Below are positions 37,929-47,538 of a stretch of 64,000 nt of DNA, piece after piece; positions within the stretch are counted from its first letter, which is position 1; every line of letters starts with the position of its first letter. The notes under the pieces were generated by a model, which made no database searches, was not told where the DNA came from, and saw only the letters and a list, made by a program, of their open reading frames with translations. Made by a program: the position numbers and the translations under genes. Source of the stretch: Thermoleptolyngbya sichuanensis A183 (GTDB lineage Bacteria > Cyanobacteriota > Cyanobacteriia > Elainellales > Elainellaceae); contig NZ_CP053661.1 of NCBI RefSeq assembly GCF_013177315.1, positions 3,038,001 through 3,102,000 of the forward strand, given 5' to 3'.

Positions 37929-39164
37929 ATGCAAACCTATGTTGTTCGCGCCCGCGACTCTAAGGGCAACCCAGTAAAACGCAAAATCAGCGCTGCCTCT
38001 CCCGCTGAAGCGCGAACCACGCTGCGGGAACAGGGCCTGTTTGTGCAAGAGTTGGCTGAGGATCGCAGTCTGTTTGAAAAGCTCAACACGCTTGATCTCA
38101 AGGACATTCAAAACTCTTTTGCAAAGGTCACGGTTAAGGATAAAGCTGTTTTTTCTCGCCAGTTTGCGGCATTGGTCAACGCAGGCGTGGCGCTGGTGCG
38201 CGGTCTGGGAGTGTTGGCAGATCAGTGCCCCAATCCCAAGCTGAAAAAGTCGCTCCAGGCCATTAGTGCAGATGTGCAGCAGGGAACGAACCTGTCGGAT
38301 TCGATGCGTAAGCATCCGGAGTGCTTCGATGACCTGTATGTCAGCATGGTTCAGGCTGGCGAAGTCGGCGGTGTGTTGGATGACGTGCTGAATCGGCTGT
38401 CTAAACTGCTGGAAGACATTGCCCGATTGCAGAACCAGATCAAGTCTGCAATGGCGTATCCGGTGACTGTAGGAATTATTGCTATTCTGGTGTTTTTGGG
38501 CATGACAATTTTCTTGCTGCCCATTTTTGCCAATATTTTTGATGAACTGGACGCAGAGCTACCTGCGTTTACCCAGTTCATGCTGAATATTAGTAACTTC
38601 CTGAGAACGCCGATTTATCTGATCGCGCTGGTGATTATTGTGATTCTGGGGGCTTTTGCCTATCGCCAGTATTACAAAACCCGCGTGGGTCGGGAAACAA
38701 TGGATCGCTTTTTCCTCAAGATGCCGCTGTTTGGCGATCTGGTGCAAAAGAGCGCGACGGCTCGCTTTTGCCGGACGTTTGGGGCGCTTTCTCGCTCTGG
38801 AGTTCCAATCTTGACTTCGTTAGAAATTGTGCGCGATACGGCAGGCAATCAGGTAATTTCTAACGCCGTGGATGAGGCGCGAAAGGAGGTGCAGTCGGGC
38901 GGCATGATTAGTCTGGCACTCCAGCGGGAGCAGGTGTTTCCACTGATGGCGATCCAGATGATCAGTATTGGTGAGGAAACGGGCGAGATCGACTCGATGC
39001 TGATGAAGGTGGCAGACTTCTATGAGGACGAAGTGGAGCAGGCTGTAAAGGCGCTGACTAGCATCATGGAACCAATCATGATTGTGTTTTTGGGTGGCAT
39101 GGTGGGGTCGATTCTGGTGGCGATGTATCTGCCGATGTTTGCGGTGATGGACAATATTAAATAG
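37929..39164 (+). CDS. pilC: Type IV pilus inner-membrane platform protein PilC
   Basis: PilC is the membrane platform that couples PilB/PilT to the pilus. The protein has 411 residues. It has an N-terminal cytoplasmic segment (YVVRARDSKGNPVKRKI) and two T2SSF domains (about 70-195 with FSRQFAALVNAGVALVRGL; about 270-395 with FCRTFGALSRSGVPILTSLE). Membrane spans lie at about 170-200, 225-245 and 380-405. The conserved EVGGVLDDVL and EETGEIDSML motifs occur in each repeat. It is the third gene of the pilus cluster. Confidence 0.97.
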   Translation: MQTYVVRARDSKGNPVKRKISAASPAEARTTLREQGLFVQELAEDRSLFEKLNTLDLKDIQNSFAKVTVKDKAVFSRQFAALVNAGVALVRGLGVLADQCPNPKLKKSLQAISADVQQGTNLSDSMRKHPECFDDLYVSMVQAGEVGGVLDDVLNRLSKLLEDIARLQNQIKSAMAYPVTVGIIAILVFLGMTIFLLPIFANIFDELDAELPAFTQFMLNISNFLRTPIYLIALVIIVILGAFAYRQYYKTRVGRETMDRFFLKMPLFGDLVQKSATARFCRTFGALSRSGVPILTSLEIVRDTAGNQVISNAVDEARKEVQSGGMISLALQREQVFPLMAIQMISIGEETGEIDSMLMKVADFYEDEVEQAVKALTSIMEPIMIVFLGGMVGSILVAMYLPMFAVMDNIK

Positions 39165-39313
39165 GCAAAATTAAATAGGCAAAAGAACAGGCGAGGACAC
39201 ACAAGCGCTGCTTCTTGCCCGGACAACCTATCTTTTAGTAAGAACTCAAGCAAGATGCAGAGAGAGGGCGGACGAAACTGGAGCGATCGCCCTCCTTCGA
39301 TTCATCTAATCCT

Positions 39314-39919
39314 ATGGCGAACCTGCAACTGCGCTATGAAGAACTGCTAGCTGAGTATAGCGACCATCGGGGGGCGATCGCCCTACTCAAGCAATATCGC
39401 CCCTACTTGGAAACTGTGCCCAGTATGCGCCGCCCTGACGACAGCGTGATTACAATTCCGCTGCCTGTGGTGCGCGTGCGGCAGGCGGGTGTGTCGGCAG
39501 AATCGGGCGGGGCAACGGTGTCGGCAGGTGAGGTACTGCGGTTGCCCTGCGATGTGGCGATTCTGATGTGCGACCCCGAATGGCAGGTGAAAACCGGGCC
39601 AGAAATCTTCGTCTTTATCTATCGTCCCAATGAGGACTTTTCGGAATTGCTGAGCCGCTGGCGGCGCACCCAAGTGCTTCTCGACAAGGGCTATGAATGG
39701 CTGATGCCGCCGCGTCACAAGCACATTCTGAGTGAAGCGGCTGAAGAAACTCACCCGCTGTTTGTGGTGTTTCAGGACACGCCGGAGCGGATTCGTCGGG
39801 GGCTGCGGGGCGCTGGGCTGCCGTTTGTGGTGCAGGCGATCGCCGACTGGCCAGAGGACGAGGATGAGCCTCTCGCGCCGGAGCGGTCTTCGTCAGAAGT
39901 TCTGGAAACTGAAGAATAG
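39314..39919 (+). CDS. Hypothetical protein (201 aa)
   Basis: An ATG start encodes a soluble protein with alternating strands and helices (DVAILMCDPEWQ, EIFVFIYRPNEDF, HPLFVVFQDTPERIRRGLRGAGLPFVVQAI, split) and an acidic tail. I do not recognise a characterised family. Normal HIP1-containing codon use suggests a native cyanobacterial gene. It is downstream of pilC by 150 bases in the same direction, but a pilus role is not indicated by sequence. Confidence 0.8.
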   Translation: MANLQLRYEELLAEYSDHRGAIALLKQYRPYLETVPSMRRPDDSVITIPLPVVRVRQAGVSAESGGATVSAGEVLRLPCDVAILMCDPEWQVKTGPEIFVFIYRPNEDFSELLSRWRRTQVLLDKGYEWLMPPRHKHILSEAAEETHPLFVVFQDTPERIRRGLRGAGLPFVVQAIADWPEDEDEPLAPERSSSEVLETEE

Positions 39920-39971
39920 AGGTCTATCCAGAACAGAGGTCTATCCCGGAAATTCGCTCTGGCATTGGGCA

Positions 39972-40559
39972 TTAAGCAGGCATCCCAACAGTCAGCGCGG
40001 TCCAGATTGTCCAGGCGTCTATCAACAGCAGCAGGAGCGTCAGCCCCAGCAAAATTAGATACATCCACGGCTGAGACAGTGGGCGCACGTCGGTCGTGTC
40101 AATGCCTGTCTTGGTCTGCACCAGCGACACTAGCCGAGCAAAGCCTGCCACCCGCATCGGCAGCAGCTTTGCCTCGCCTGCTTGAGTCAAAAAGTAGTAA
40201 ACCAGCCCGCCCTGGCCGGTGGAGCGCGGCTTGAGTGATGTAATCTCTGACCAGTCGAGGCTCCAGCCCTTTCGCAATAAATCGGGAACCCAGCGGGGAT
40301 AGGCAACCTGAATCCCCGTGTTGGTTACGATCACTCGCTCGCTGAGGGCGGCATAGAGAGCGATCGCCCCCAGCCCCAGCGCTACTGCCAGCGCACTCGG
40401 CGGCACGGGCGCCTGGGTCACCTTTGCCAAAAACGGCAGCGGCACCGTCAGCGCGACATAGAACAGCAGCAGCGTCAAGCGGATCAGCGGCGAAATGCGG
40501 AATGCCTGCGGCAACTCTGGCAACGGCGGAGATTGCCATTCAGCAGAAGAGGTAGCCAT
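39972..40559 (-). CDS. Membrane protein with a bacterial PH-like domain
   Basis: The protein has 195 residues with two N-terminal hydrophobic spans (about 25-45 and 55-72) and one or two C-terminal spans (about 165-190). A small beta-rich domain lies between them (RVIVTNTGIQVAYPRW, LDWSEITSLKPRS, LVYYFL). The strand order recalls the bacterial PH (bPH) fold. The function is unknown. It is just upstream of the DUF4079 protein (21 bases) in a likely leftward operon. Confidence 0.75.
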   Translation of the reverse strand: MATSSAEWQSPPLPELPQAFRISPLIRLTLLLFYVALTVPLPFLAKVTQAPVPPSALAVALGLGAIALYAALSERVIVTNTGIQVAYPRWVPDLLRKGWSLDWSEITSLKPRSTGQGGLVYYFLTQAGEAKLLPMRVAGFARLVSLVQTKTGIDTTDVRPLSQPWMYLILLGLTLLLLLIDAWTIWTALTVGMPA

Positions 40560-40579
40560 AGAACTCAGAGGTGAAAAAA

Positions 40580-41017
40580 CTAGGGCAGGTATTTTTGCAC
40601 TACGCTCCAGCCCGACAGAGAGACGGCGATAAAGCCCAGGAACAGAACCAGATTCGTGCCTACATGGAGCGATCGTGCCCAGGGACGTTCGGCTCCAATC
40701 TGCATGGCGCTACCCGCAGACAGCAGCACCAGCGCCACCACCGTCAGCCCTGCGACCAGATGCACCGAATGCCCCAGACTGCCGTAGTAGCCCAGCGTCC
40801 CCACCAGCCCAATCGTTAGCAGCAGCAGCACCAGCAACACCAGCAACCCGCCTAACGCCAGGTGGAGCGATCGCAGCCACCCTGGTCTGGGGAACGCCTG
40901 ACGACGACTACGCCGCATCCAAACCCCGCTGATTCCCAGCAGGCTATAGGTCAACAGCGATAGCCCCATCGACCAGGCCGCAATGCGCCAGAGCCAGAGA
41001 AAAGAAGGAAGGTTCAA
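40580..41017 (-). CDS. DUF4079-type membrane protein
   Basis: The 145-residue protein is almost all membrane: four spans at about 8-28, 48-70, 82-103 and 118-140. Conserved-looking histidines are at LRSLHLALGG, GHSVHLVAG and ARSLHVGTN. The H-containing four-helix pattern matches the cyanobacterial DUF4079 family and suggests heme or quinone contact, although no function is established. The first gene of a two-gene leftward operon. Confidence 0.78.
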   Translation of the reverse strand: MNLPSFLWLWRIAAWSMGLSLLTYSLLGISGVWMRRSRRQAFPRPGWLRSLHLALGGLLVLLVLLLLTIGLVGTLGYYGSLGHSVHLVAGLTVVALVLLSAGSAMQIGAERPWARSLHVGTNLVLFLGFIAVSLSGWSVVQKYLP

Positions 41018-41226
41018 ATTACCGTCCAGGATAGATACATAGATCCTTTACGCAAGCCAGGTTGCCAGATGGCTAGCACCTAGCAATTATCCTCATTATT
41101 GGCGATTTGGGGGACTGGTTGAACAGTCGGTGAAGGTCTGAAGCAGCTCTGATGAGGTGGCTACAGAGCGTCGTCACTGGAGATTCTAAAAATTTTGAGA
41201 ACTTTTTGTGACAGGTTTAGTGATAA

Positions 41227-42762
<1,536 letters not shown>

Positions 42763-42778
42763 TGTTTTGAATCGCTGG

Positions 42779-42805
42779 GTATGTGCAGTTTACGCTGTAC
42801 ATACC
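42779..42805 (+). promoter_or_regulatory. Hairpin between the beta and epsilon genes
   Basis: GGTATGTGCAG and CTGTACATACC pair over 11 positions with one weak pair around a short loop (TTTACG). It lies 17 bases after the beta stop and 84 bases before the epsilon start. No T-run follows directly, so it may be an mRNA processing or stability element rather than a terminator. Confidence 0.5.
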
Positions 42806-42888
42806 TGGCTTGAGATGATCCATAGCGCTATTTCTTTAACGCTATTTCCTTCGACTCGCTTTTGATTCTCTAACCCCAATTCAACGTT

Positions 42889-43302
42889 ATGCCGCTAACT
42901 GTTCGAGTCATTGCGCCAGACAAAACGGTCTGGGATTCTCCGGCAGAGGAAGTGATTCTGCCCAGCACTACGGGTCAGCTTGGCGTGCTGAGCGGACATG
43001 CGCCCATGCTGACGGCTCTGGATACGGGCGTGATGCGCGTCCGTGCGAATAAGGACTGGGTGGCGATCGCCCTGATGGGTGGCTTTGCAGAGGTCGATCA
43101 GGACGAGGTTACGATCCTGGTGAACGGTGCAGAGCGTGGTGATGCGATCAACCAGGAAGAGGCGCGGACTGCCTTTACTGAGGCTCAGGCCAAACTTAAC
43201 CAGGTTCAAAGTGGTGGTTCCCGCCAAGACCAACTTCGTGCGACGCAGGCTTACAAGCGGGCTCGCGCTCGGTTCCAGGCATCGGGTGGCATGGTGCAGT
43301 AG
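42889..43302 (+). CDS. atpC: ATP synthase F1 subunit epsilon
   Basis: This subunit is part of the central stalk and regulates ATP hydrolysis. The protein has 137 residues. An N-terminal beta-sandwich ([42 protein letters not shown], split) is followed by a C-terminal helical hairpin ([18 protein letters not shown] then [15 protein letters not shown]). The length is usual. It is the second gene of the beta-epsilon operon, which ends at the terminator at 43348-43398. Confidence 0.97.
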   Translation: MPLTVRVIAPDKTVWDSPAEEVILPSTTGQLGVLSGHAPMLTALDTGVMRVRANKDWVAIALMGGFAEVDQDEVTILVNGAERGDAINQEEARTAFTEAQAKLNQVQSGGSRQDQLRATQAYKRARARFQASGGMVQ

Positions 43303-43347
43303 CCAAACGCCTGGTTCGATTCATTCTCGTTTCATCTCACCCAAACG

Positions 43348-43398
43348 CGATGGGCAGACTCTAGTTCAGCAAGGGTCTACCCATCGTGTTTTTGTTTT
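43348..43398 (+). terminator. Terminator of the atpD-atpC operon
   Basis: CGATGGGCAGAC (43348-43359) pairs with GTCTACCCATCG (43375-43386) with one mismatch, and TGTTTTTGTTTT follows. It lies 45 bases after the epsilon stop. Confidence 0.88.
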
Positions 43399-43463
43399 CT
43401 CGCTTTTTTGATCGGCTAACATTGGCTAACGACTGTTGGTCTGCCGAGGCTTCGTTTCGTGGT

Positions 43464-44144
43464 TTATTGGTGCGTTTGCGACAGGTGGAACGGATTGAAG
43501 TTGGTGTTGCGATCGTAGTAGTCCTCCTGTTCCTCCTGCTTGAGCCAGCCTGTAATCGCGTAGGTGGCAGGGGTGAAGAGAATTTCCACGCCGCACTTAA
43601 ATAAATAATTGGACACGATGAGCGGCCACAGCAGGGAGTTTGGCACGACCCCTGTGAAGGCGATCAGCACAAATAGCCCGGTGTCGAGCAGTTGCCCAAT
43701 TAGCGTGGAGCCGATGGTGCGGAGCCAGAGCCAGCGTCCTGCCGTGCGAATTTTGAGCTTTGCCAGCGTGAAGGAGTTGGAAAACTCTCCCGCAATGTAG
43801 GCAATCAGGCTTGCTGCCACGATGCGCGGCGTTTGCCCCAGAATGGTTTCATAGGCGGACTGGTTGCCCCAGTCGGCGGCGGGTGGCAGCGCCCCCACAA
43901 TGGCGAGCGTGATTGCCATGACCAGCGCTGACACAAAGCCCAGCCAAATCACTCGGCGCGATCGCCCATAGCCGTAGACCTCAGTCAAGATGTCGCCAAA
44001 GATATAGCTGAGGGGAAATAGAATCGTGCCGCCGTCGAAGGTAAGCGGACCAAGGGTCAAAATCTTGGTGGAGGCAATGTTGGAGATTAACAGCACTGCG
44101 ACAAACAGCGCGGTAATGGTGTCGAGATGCTTGAATGCACGCAT
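43464..44144 (-). CDS. Queuosine precursor transporter (YhhQ/VUT family)
   Basis: From the ATG at 44144 (MRAFKHLDTITALFVAVLL) the protein has 226 residues and about six membrane spans. Family features are NIASTKIL, FPLSYIFGDILTEVYGYGRSRRVIWLGF and SLIAYIAGEFSNSFTLAKLKI, followed by LRTIGSTLIGQLLDTGLFVLIAF. These are the VUT/DUF165 signatures linked to uptake of preQ0/preQ1 for queuosine. Upstream in-frame codons (to 44372) are not family-like and cross a hairpin. tgt at 16505 in this window gives the matching enzyme. I see no preQ1 riboswitch consensus in the leader. Confidence 0.9.
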   Translation of the reverse strand: MRAFKHLDTITALFVAVLLISNIASTKILTLGPLTFDGGTILFPLSYIFGDILTEVYGYGRSRRVIWLGFVSALVMAITLAIVGALPPAADWGNQSAYETILGQTPRIVAASLIAYIAGEFSNSFTLAKLKIRTAGRWLWLRTIGSTLIGQLLDTGLFVLIAFTGVVPNSLLWPLIVSNYLFKCGVEILFTPATYAITGWLKQEEQEDYYDRNTNFNPFHLSQTHQ

Positions 44145-44219
44145 AGAGTCAGTCGGGGGATAAGAATGAGGGGTTGTCGGCTCCGGAGCGCCAGCGCGAG
44201 CGGGAGTGATTCCACGCAG

Positions 44220-44263
44220 AAAAGCTGGCATTTCAAGCCGCATGGGCTGAAGGGCCAGCTTTT
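44220..44263. promoter_or_regulatory. Strong hairpin in the leader of the queuosine transporter
   Basis: AAAAGCTGGC (44220-44229) pairs with GCCAGCTTTT (44254-44263), and an inner arm TTCAAGCC/GGGCTGAA pairs further around a GCAT loop. On the plus strand it is followed by more T's (to 44266), as in an intrinsic terminator, but no rightward gene precedes it closely. On the minus strand it lies 75-120 bases upstream of the transporter start. Confidence 0.55.
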
Positions 44264-44391
44264 TTGGGGAATGCAGGTGGCGGATCGCTATACGGCGGAT
44301 CTCTATAAGATATGGCGGAAAGATGTGGCGTATCAAGATATGGCGGATCGCTGCGAGGGTGATTGCGCTCAATCCGCTTGTTCAAGGCAAC

Positions 44392-44484
44392 CTAAATCAG
44401 CTTCACTGTCCGCAGCGCGTAGTACAAACCAATTGCGCCACCAAAGGCGATCGCCAGCATTAGCACGTAAGCAACAAATCCCAT
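44392..44484 (-). CDS. petL: Cytochrome b6f complex subunit PetL (likely)
   Basis: A 30-residue frame, too short for standard gene finders, reads MGFVAYVLMLAIAFGG then AIGLYYALRTVKLI. It is one hydrophobic membrane helix followed by a short basic stretch ending in K-L-I. The helix with small residues and the terminal KLI match known PetL sequences of cyanobacteria and, more loosely, the RLI end of plant PetL. GGAGAA lies eight bases before the ATG. PetL stabilises the b6f dimer in the thylakoid. The main alternative is another single-helix photosystem protein. A repeat element (copy D) lies just upstream. Confidence 0.72.
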   Translation of the reverse strand: MGFVAYVLMLAIAFGGAIGLYYALRTVKLI

Positions 44485-44530
44485 TGCAACTATTCTCCTT
44501 CACCATCAAACTGGGTTGTTCTTTCTTCAG

Positions 44531-44618
44531 GACTTACGCACTTGCGATAAGCTCTTTGGGTTTTGGACAATTTCTCGCGGGCGCAGCCCGCGAGAAATTG
44601 TCCAACTGCGTAAGTCCT
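44531..44618 (+). repeat. AGGACTTACGCA palindromic element, copy D
   Basis: This is an 88 bp element with terminal inverted repeats AGGACTTACGCA/TGCGTAAGTCCT. The core stem GGACAATTTCTCGCGGGC is perfect over 18 bp with loop GCA. It is nearly identical to copy B in reverse. It lies 47 bases upstream of petL, so it sits in that gene's promoter or leader. Confidence 0.9.
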
Positions 44619-45757
44619 GTTTCTTATTGAAACATTGATTCGGGGTTTGAAACCGTTTTCGCTGCCGGTGCTTGAACCTGCAACCCGCTCAACACGCTAT
44701 GTATGCTCCGTATGCGTGACGTGAGGCGGGTCAATAAGCCGAAGTCAGCGGCCTCCAAACCCAGACTTTTGCTTTGGTTTACCCTTTGCCTTTTTCTTGG
44801 AAGAACTGCGGGTCACGTCTTGCAAAGCTTCTTCAAACAGCGTTTGCAAATGCATCGGCACACTGGCTATCTCCGGCAGCGTGGGTTCTACAGATTTACC
44901 AGCGCCTACCAGAACCTCGTCCAGTTCATCCAGTGTAAACGATGGGCGATCGAGGCAGCGTTGCAAAGCCTCCGTCAATGGCTGGGGATAGTCTTCTGCC
45001 ATGCAGTGCCAAACGTAGGTGTTCACTGCATCTTCTTTCAGATATTTTTGAAGAATTTGGTCTGCTCCTGCCGTTGCCGCTTCATCTGTGGATTCAAGCA
45101 GTTGGGTCAGTCGCGCATAGTCTTGCAAAAAGGCTTGACCCCAGCGGGGATGGACGAACACAGTCACCGCTTCTGCCCAACGCAGATCATCTGGCAAATT
45201 GATCGGCGGCATCACCATTTTGATAGATTGATTGCTATTGAGCAGGTGGTTGACTGCTCCACTTTCTTCTCCTAGTAGCTCTGCCGACTCCGCCACATCT
45301 TCTTCCGAAAGACCTGCTTCGTTGACCAGTTCTTTTAAGGATTTAGAGGCATCAATCCCTGCTTCTCCCAAGCGGCGTTGAGTCATTTCGTCCTGATAAG
45401 CTTTGAGCTGCTTGTTCAACTCTTGCCCCGGCAGGGTTATGCGATTTGTTCCAAAGAATTCCACAAAGTATTGACGATATCGCTCTACGGAAGTCCAAGC
45501 TTCTTCTAATAGCTCTGGTGCGTCGCCATAGAGCTGATTGGGAAACCAGTTTTTGAAGTTGCCAATGGCGACTGCGAGCTTGGGTTTTCCTAATTTTCCA
45601 AGCAGCATCAAGGGGCCGGAGAATATCCACTGATCTGGTGTTTCGGGCCAGAGGCGGGTCACGACAATCTCACCAAGGCTGAGGCGAGAAAGTTCTTCTG
45701 AAGAGTGGAGCCGATCTGGCTTTGCCCAGTAGTATTTTTCCGTGAGCCAATTCATCA

Positions 45758-47274
45758 CTTTAGTTTGGACTAACTGGCATCACAATAATGCTCAACAGGA
45801 TGCCATAAAGAATCTGCTCAACCGTTCATAACAGTTGAACTTAAGGAATTGGATACAATCCTGCTCGCAGTTAAGCTGCTGTTGCAACCGGACTGTTCAG
45901 GGATTGTTCGGATGTCTTGCGTTTCGAGGCTCGTTTTTTGACCATCGGATAGCAGGGACGAGGAGTTGGCTTGTGCCCCTTGCCTCGTCCTGGCGATTTA
46001 CCACGAGGTTTAGGCGCAGGAGCAGGGGTGCCAATCGCTGCCAAAATGCCTGCAAACGCTTGTGCGACCCGACCCGGAGTCAACGTTTCTTGCGGTGCCT
46101 GCCAGGGCAAGGGGTGGTCAGTACAGTCCTTTCGCGCTAACCACAACTGCCAACTGAGCAACGGCATCAGGCTGCTCCACTGTTCGGTTGCCGATACAGA
46201 ACTGAACTGGGGATGTGTCCAATATAGCCTCTGCTTGGCAAAGCGATACCAGTGTTCAATGGCAAAGCGACGGAGGTAGTGCAACCACAGGGTTTCTAAC
46301 GGAGGCATCTGCTCACCCAGCCAAACTAACCACAAAGGAGCCAAGCGTCGCGTGCTGCTCTGTGTCTCCAGCACCTCCACGCGCAACACTTCCATTGCCC
46401 GTTTGGGGGATTTGCGGAAATGGTATGCACTCCAACGACTGACCCGCACTCGTCCCCAGTTGGGATCATCGACTTCAACGGTTTCGACCGGGACACTCCA
46501 AGTGTCAGGGTCATTGAGTTTCATCTTATGTCCATGCTTGGCAGGTGCGCCTCGCCCTCGATACGCTGGGGGCGCGCCATAGACACATCGATTGGATGTA
46601 ACCCGCAGCAGCAAGTCTGCCTCAATCCCTGCCGTTTGGTTGACAAAACTGGCATTGCCGTACCCTCGGTCGTAGATCGCCAACGGACGCACCGCTAACT
46701 GCCGAGTCACTTGTTTGAGTTGGAATGCCGCTTTACTGGCGGGTGTTTCAAAGCTGGTGATGCGCTCATGCCGCAATGGTAATGCCCAACTGCCCCTGTC
46801 TTCAGCAATCCAGGCTAAGGTACTGTAGTTTTGTCCGGCTATCGGGGCATGTCCTGTTCTGCCTGATAAGGTGCGGTCTTTCAAACGCCTGGCAGCAGGA
46901 CGGTTCCACCGACTCGCATCACCTGCCAACAACGGTTGCTGCTGAGTCGGTATCTGCTGCACCAACAGCTTCAGCACCTTTGATCGGGGTAGGCGGCTAT
47001 CGCGCAACGCTTCATAGGTGCTCGACCACTGGCGACGAAAGACAGGACTCTGCGATAGCCTCACAAACGACACGATGCACGCACTCACTAACACGGCATC
47101 CATCAGATCAAACAGGGCATCTCTGGCGTTTCCCAAGCTGGCATACAACGTTTGGCGAAATTGCTGAAGTTCGTTGAAAATCATGGGGTCAATGTTGGTT
47201 GTACTTCATTGACCTTACGGCAGTCGGTGCTTCTCATTGACTGCCTTCCTCTTCACCATTAGTCCAAACTAAAG
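45758..47274 (-). mobile_element. Insertion sequence (1517 bp), inner insertion in the disrupted gene
   Basis: Perfect terminal inverted repeats CTTTAGTTTGGACTAA occur at 45758-45773 and 47259-47274. The element is flanked by a 7 bp target duplication TTCATCA (45751-45757 and 47275-47281). It contains one transposase gene on the minus strand. The ends and transposase are intact, so it may be active. Confidence 0.93.
45871..47184 (-). CDS. DDE transposase (IS4-superfamily-like)
   Basis: The protein has 437 residues. A helical N-terminal DNA-binding part (1-85) precedes the catalytic core with Asp in LLAGDASRWNRP, Asp in LAIYDRGYGNASF and Glu in FAIEHWYRFAKQRLYWT. This fits a DDE retroviral-integrase fold with an insertion between the second Asp and the Glu. 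The basic C-terminus (GKSPGRGKGHKPTPRP) may bind DNA. The exact IS family was not assigned. It fills most of the 1517 bp element. Confidence 0.88.
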   Translation of the reverse strand: MIFNELQQFRQTLYASLGNARDALFDLMDAVLVSACIVSFVRLSQSPVFRRQWSSTYEALRDSRLPRSKVLKLLVQQIPTQQQPLLAGDASRWNRPAARRLKDRTLSGRTGHAPIAGQNYSTLAWIAEDRGSWALPLRHERITSFETPASKAAFQLKQVTRQLAVRPLAIYDRGYGNASFVNQTAGIEADLLLRVTSNRCVYGAPPAYRGRGAPAKHGHKMKLNDPDTWSVPVETVEVDDPNWGRVRVSRWSAYHFRKSPKRAMEVLRVEVLETQSSTRRLAPLWLVWLGEQMPPLETLWLHYLRRFAIEHWYRFAKQRLYWTHPQFSSVSATEQWSSLMPLLSWQLWLARKDCTDHPLPWQAPQETLTPGRVAQAFAGILAAIGTPAPAPKPRGKSPGRGKGHKPTPRPCYPMVKKRASKRKTSEQSLNSPVATAA

Positions 47275-47538
47275 TTCATCACCTCGTAGCGATCGCCCTC
47301 AGCTTGCAACACCATAAACAGTCCGTTAAAGGTCCGTTTCCAGGATTCGACTAACGCCTGATCGTCCTGCGATCGATTAGAGATATTCTGAGTAAAAATA
47401 TCTAGCACGGATTGCCCATTGACCTGCCCCTCCGTCAAAAACATGTCAATCGCCAAATCGGTGCGGCTGATTCCCTGGAGGTTTGTGGCTGCCCAATGAC
47501 GGAGCTGATCAGCGCTGTAGCGTTCTAGGGCGATCGCC

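Noticed and set aside
44145-44400. preQ1 riboswitch before the queuosine transporter
   Set aside because: The class I consensus is absent; only an unrelated hairpin is present.
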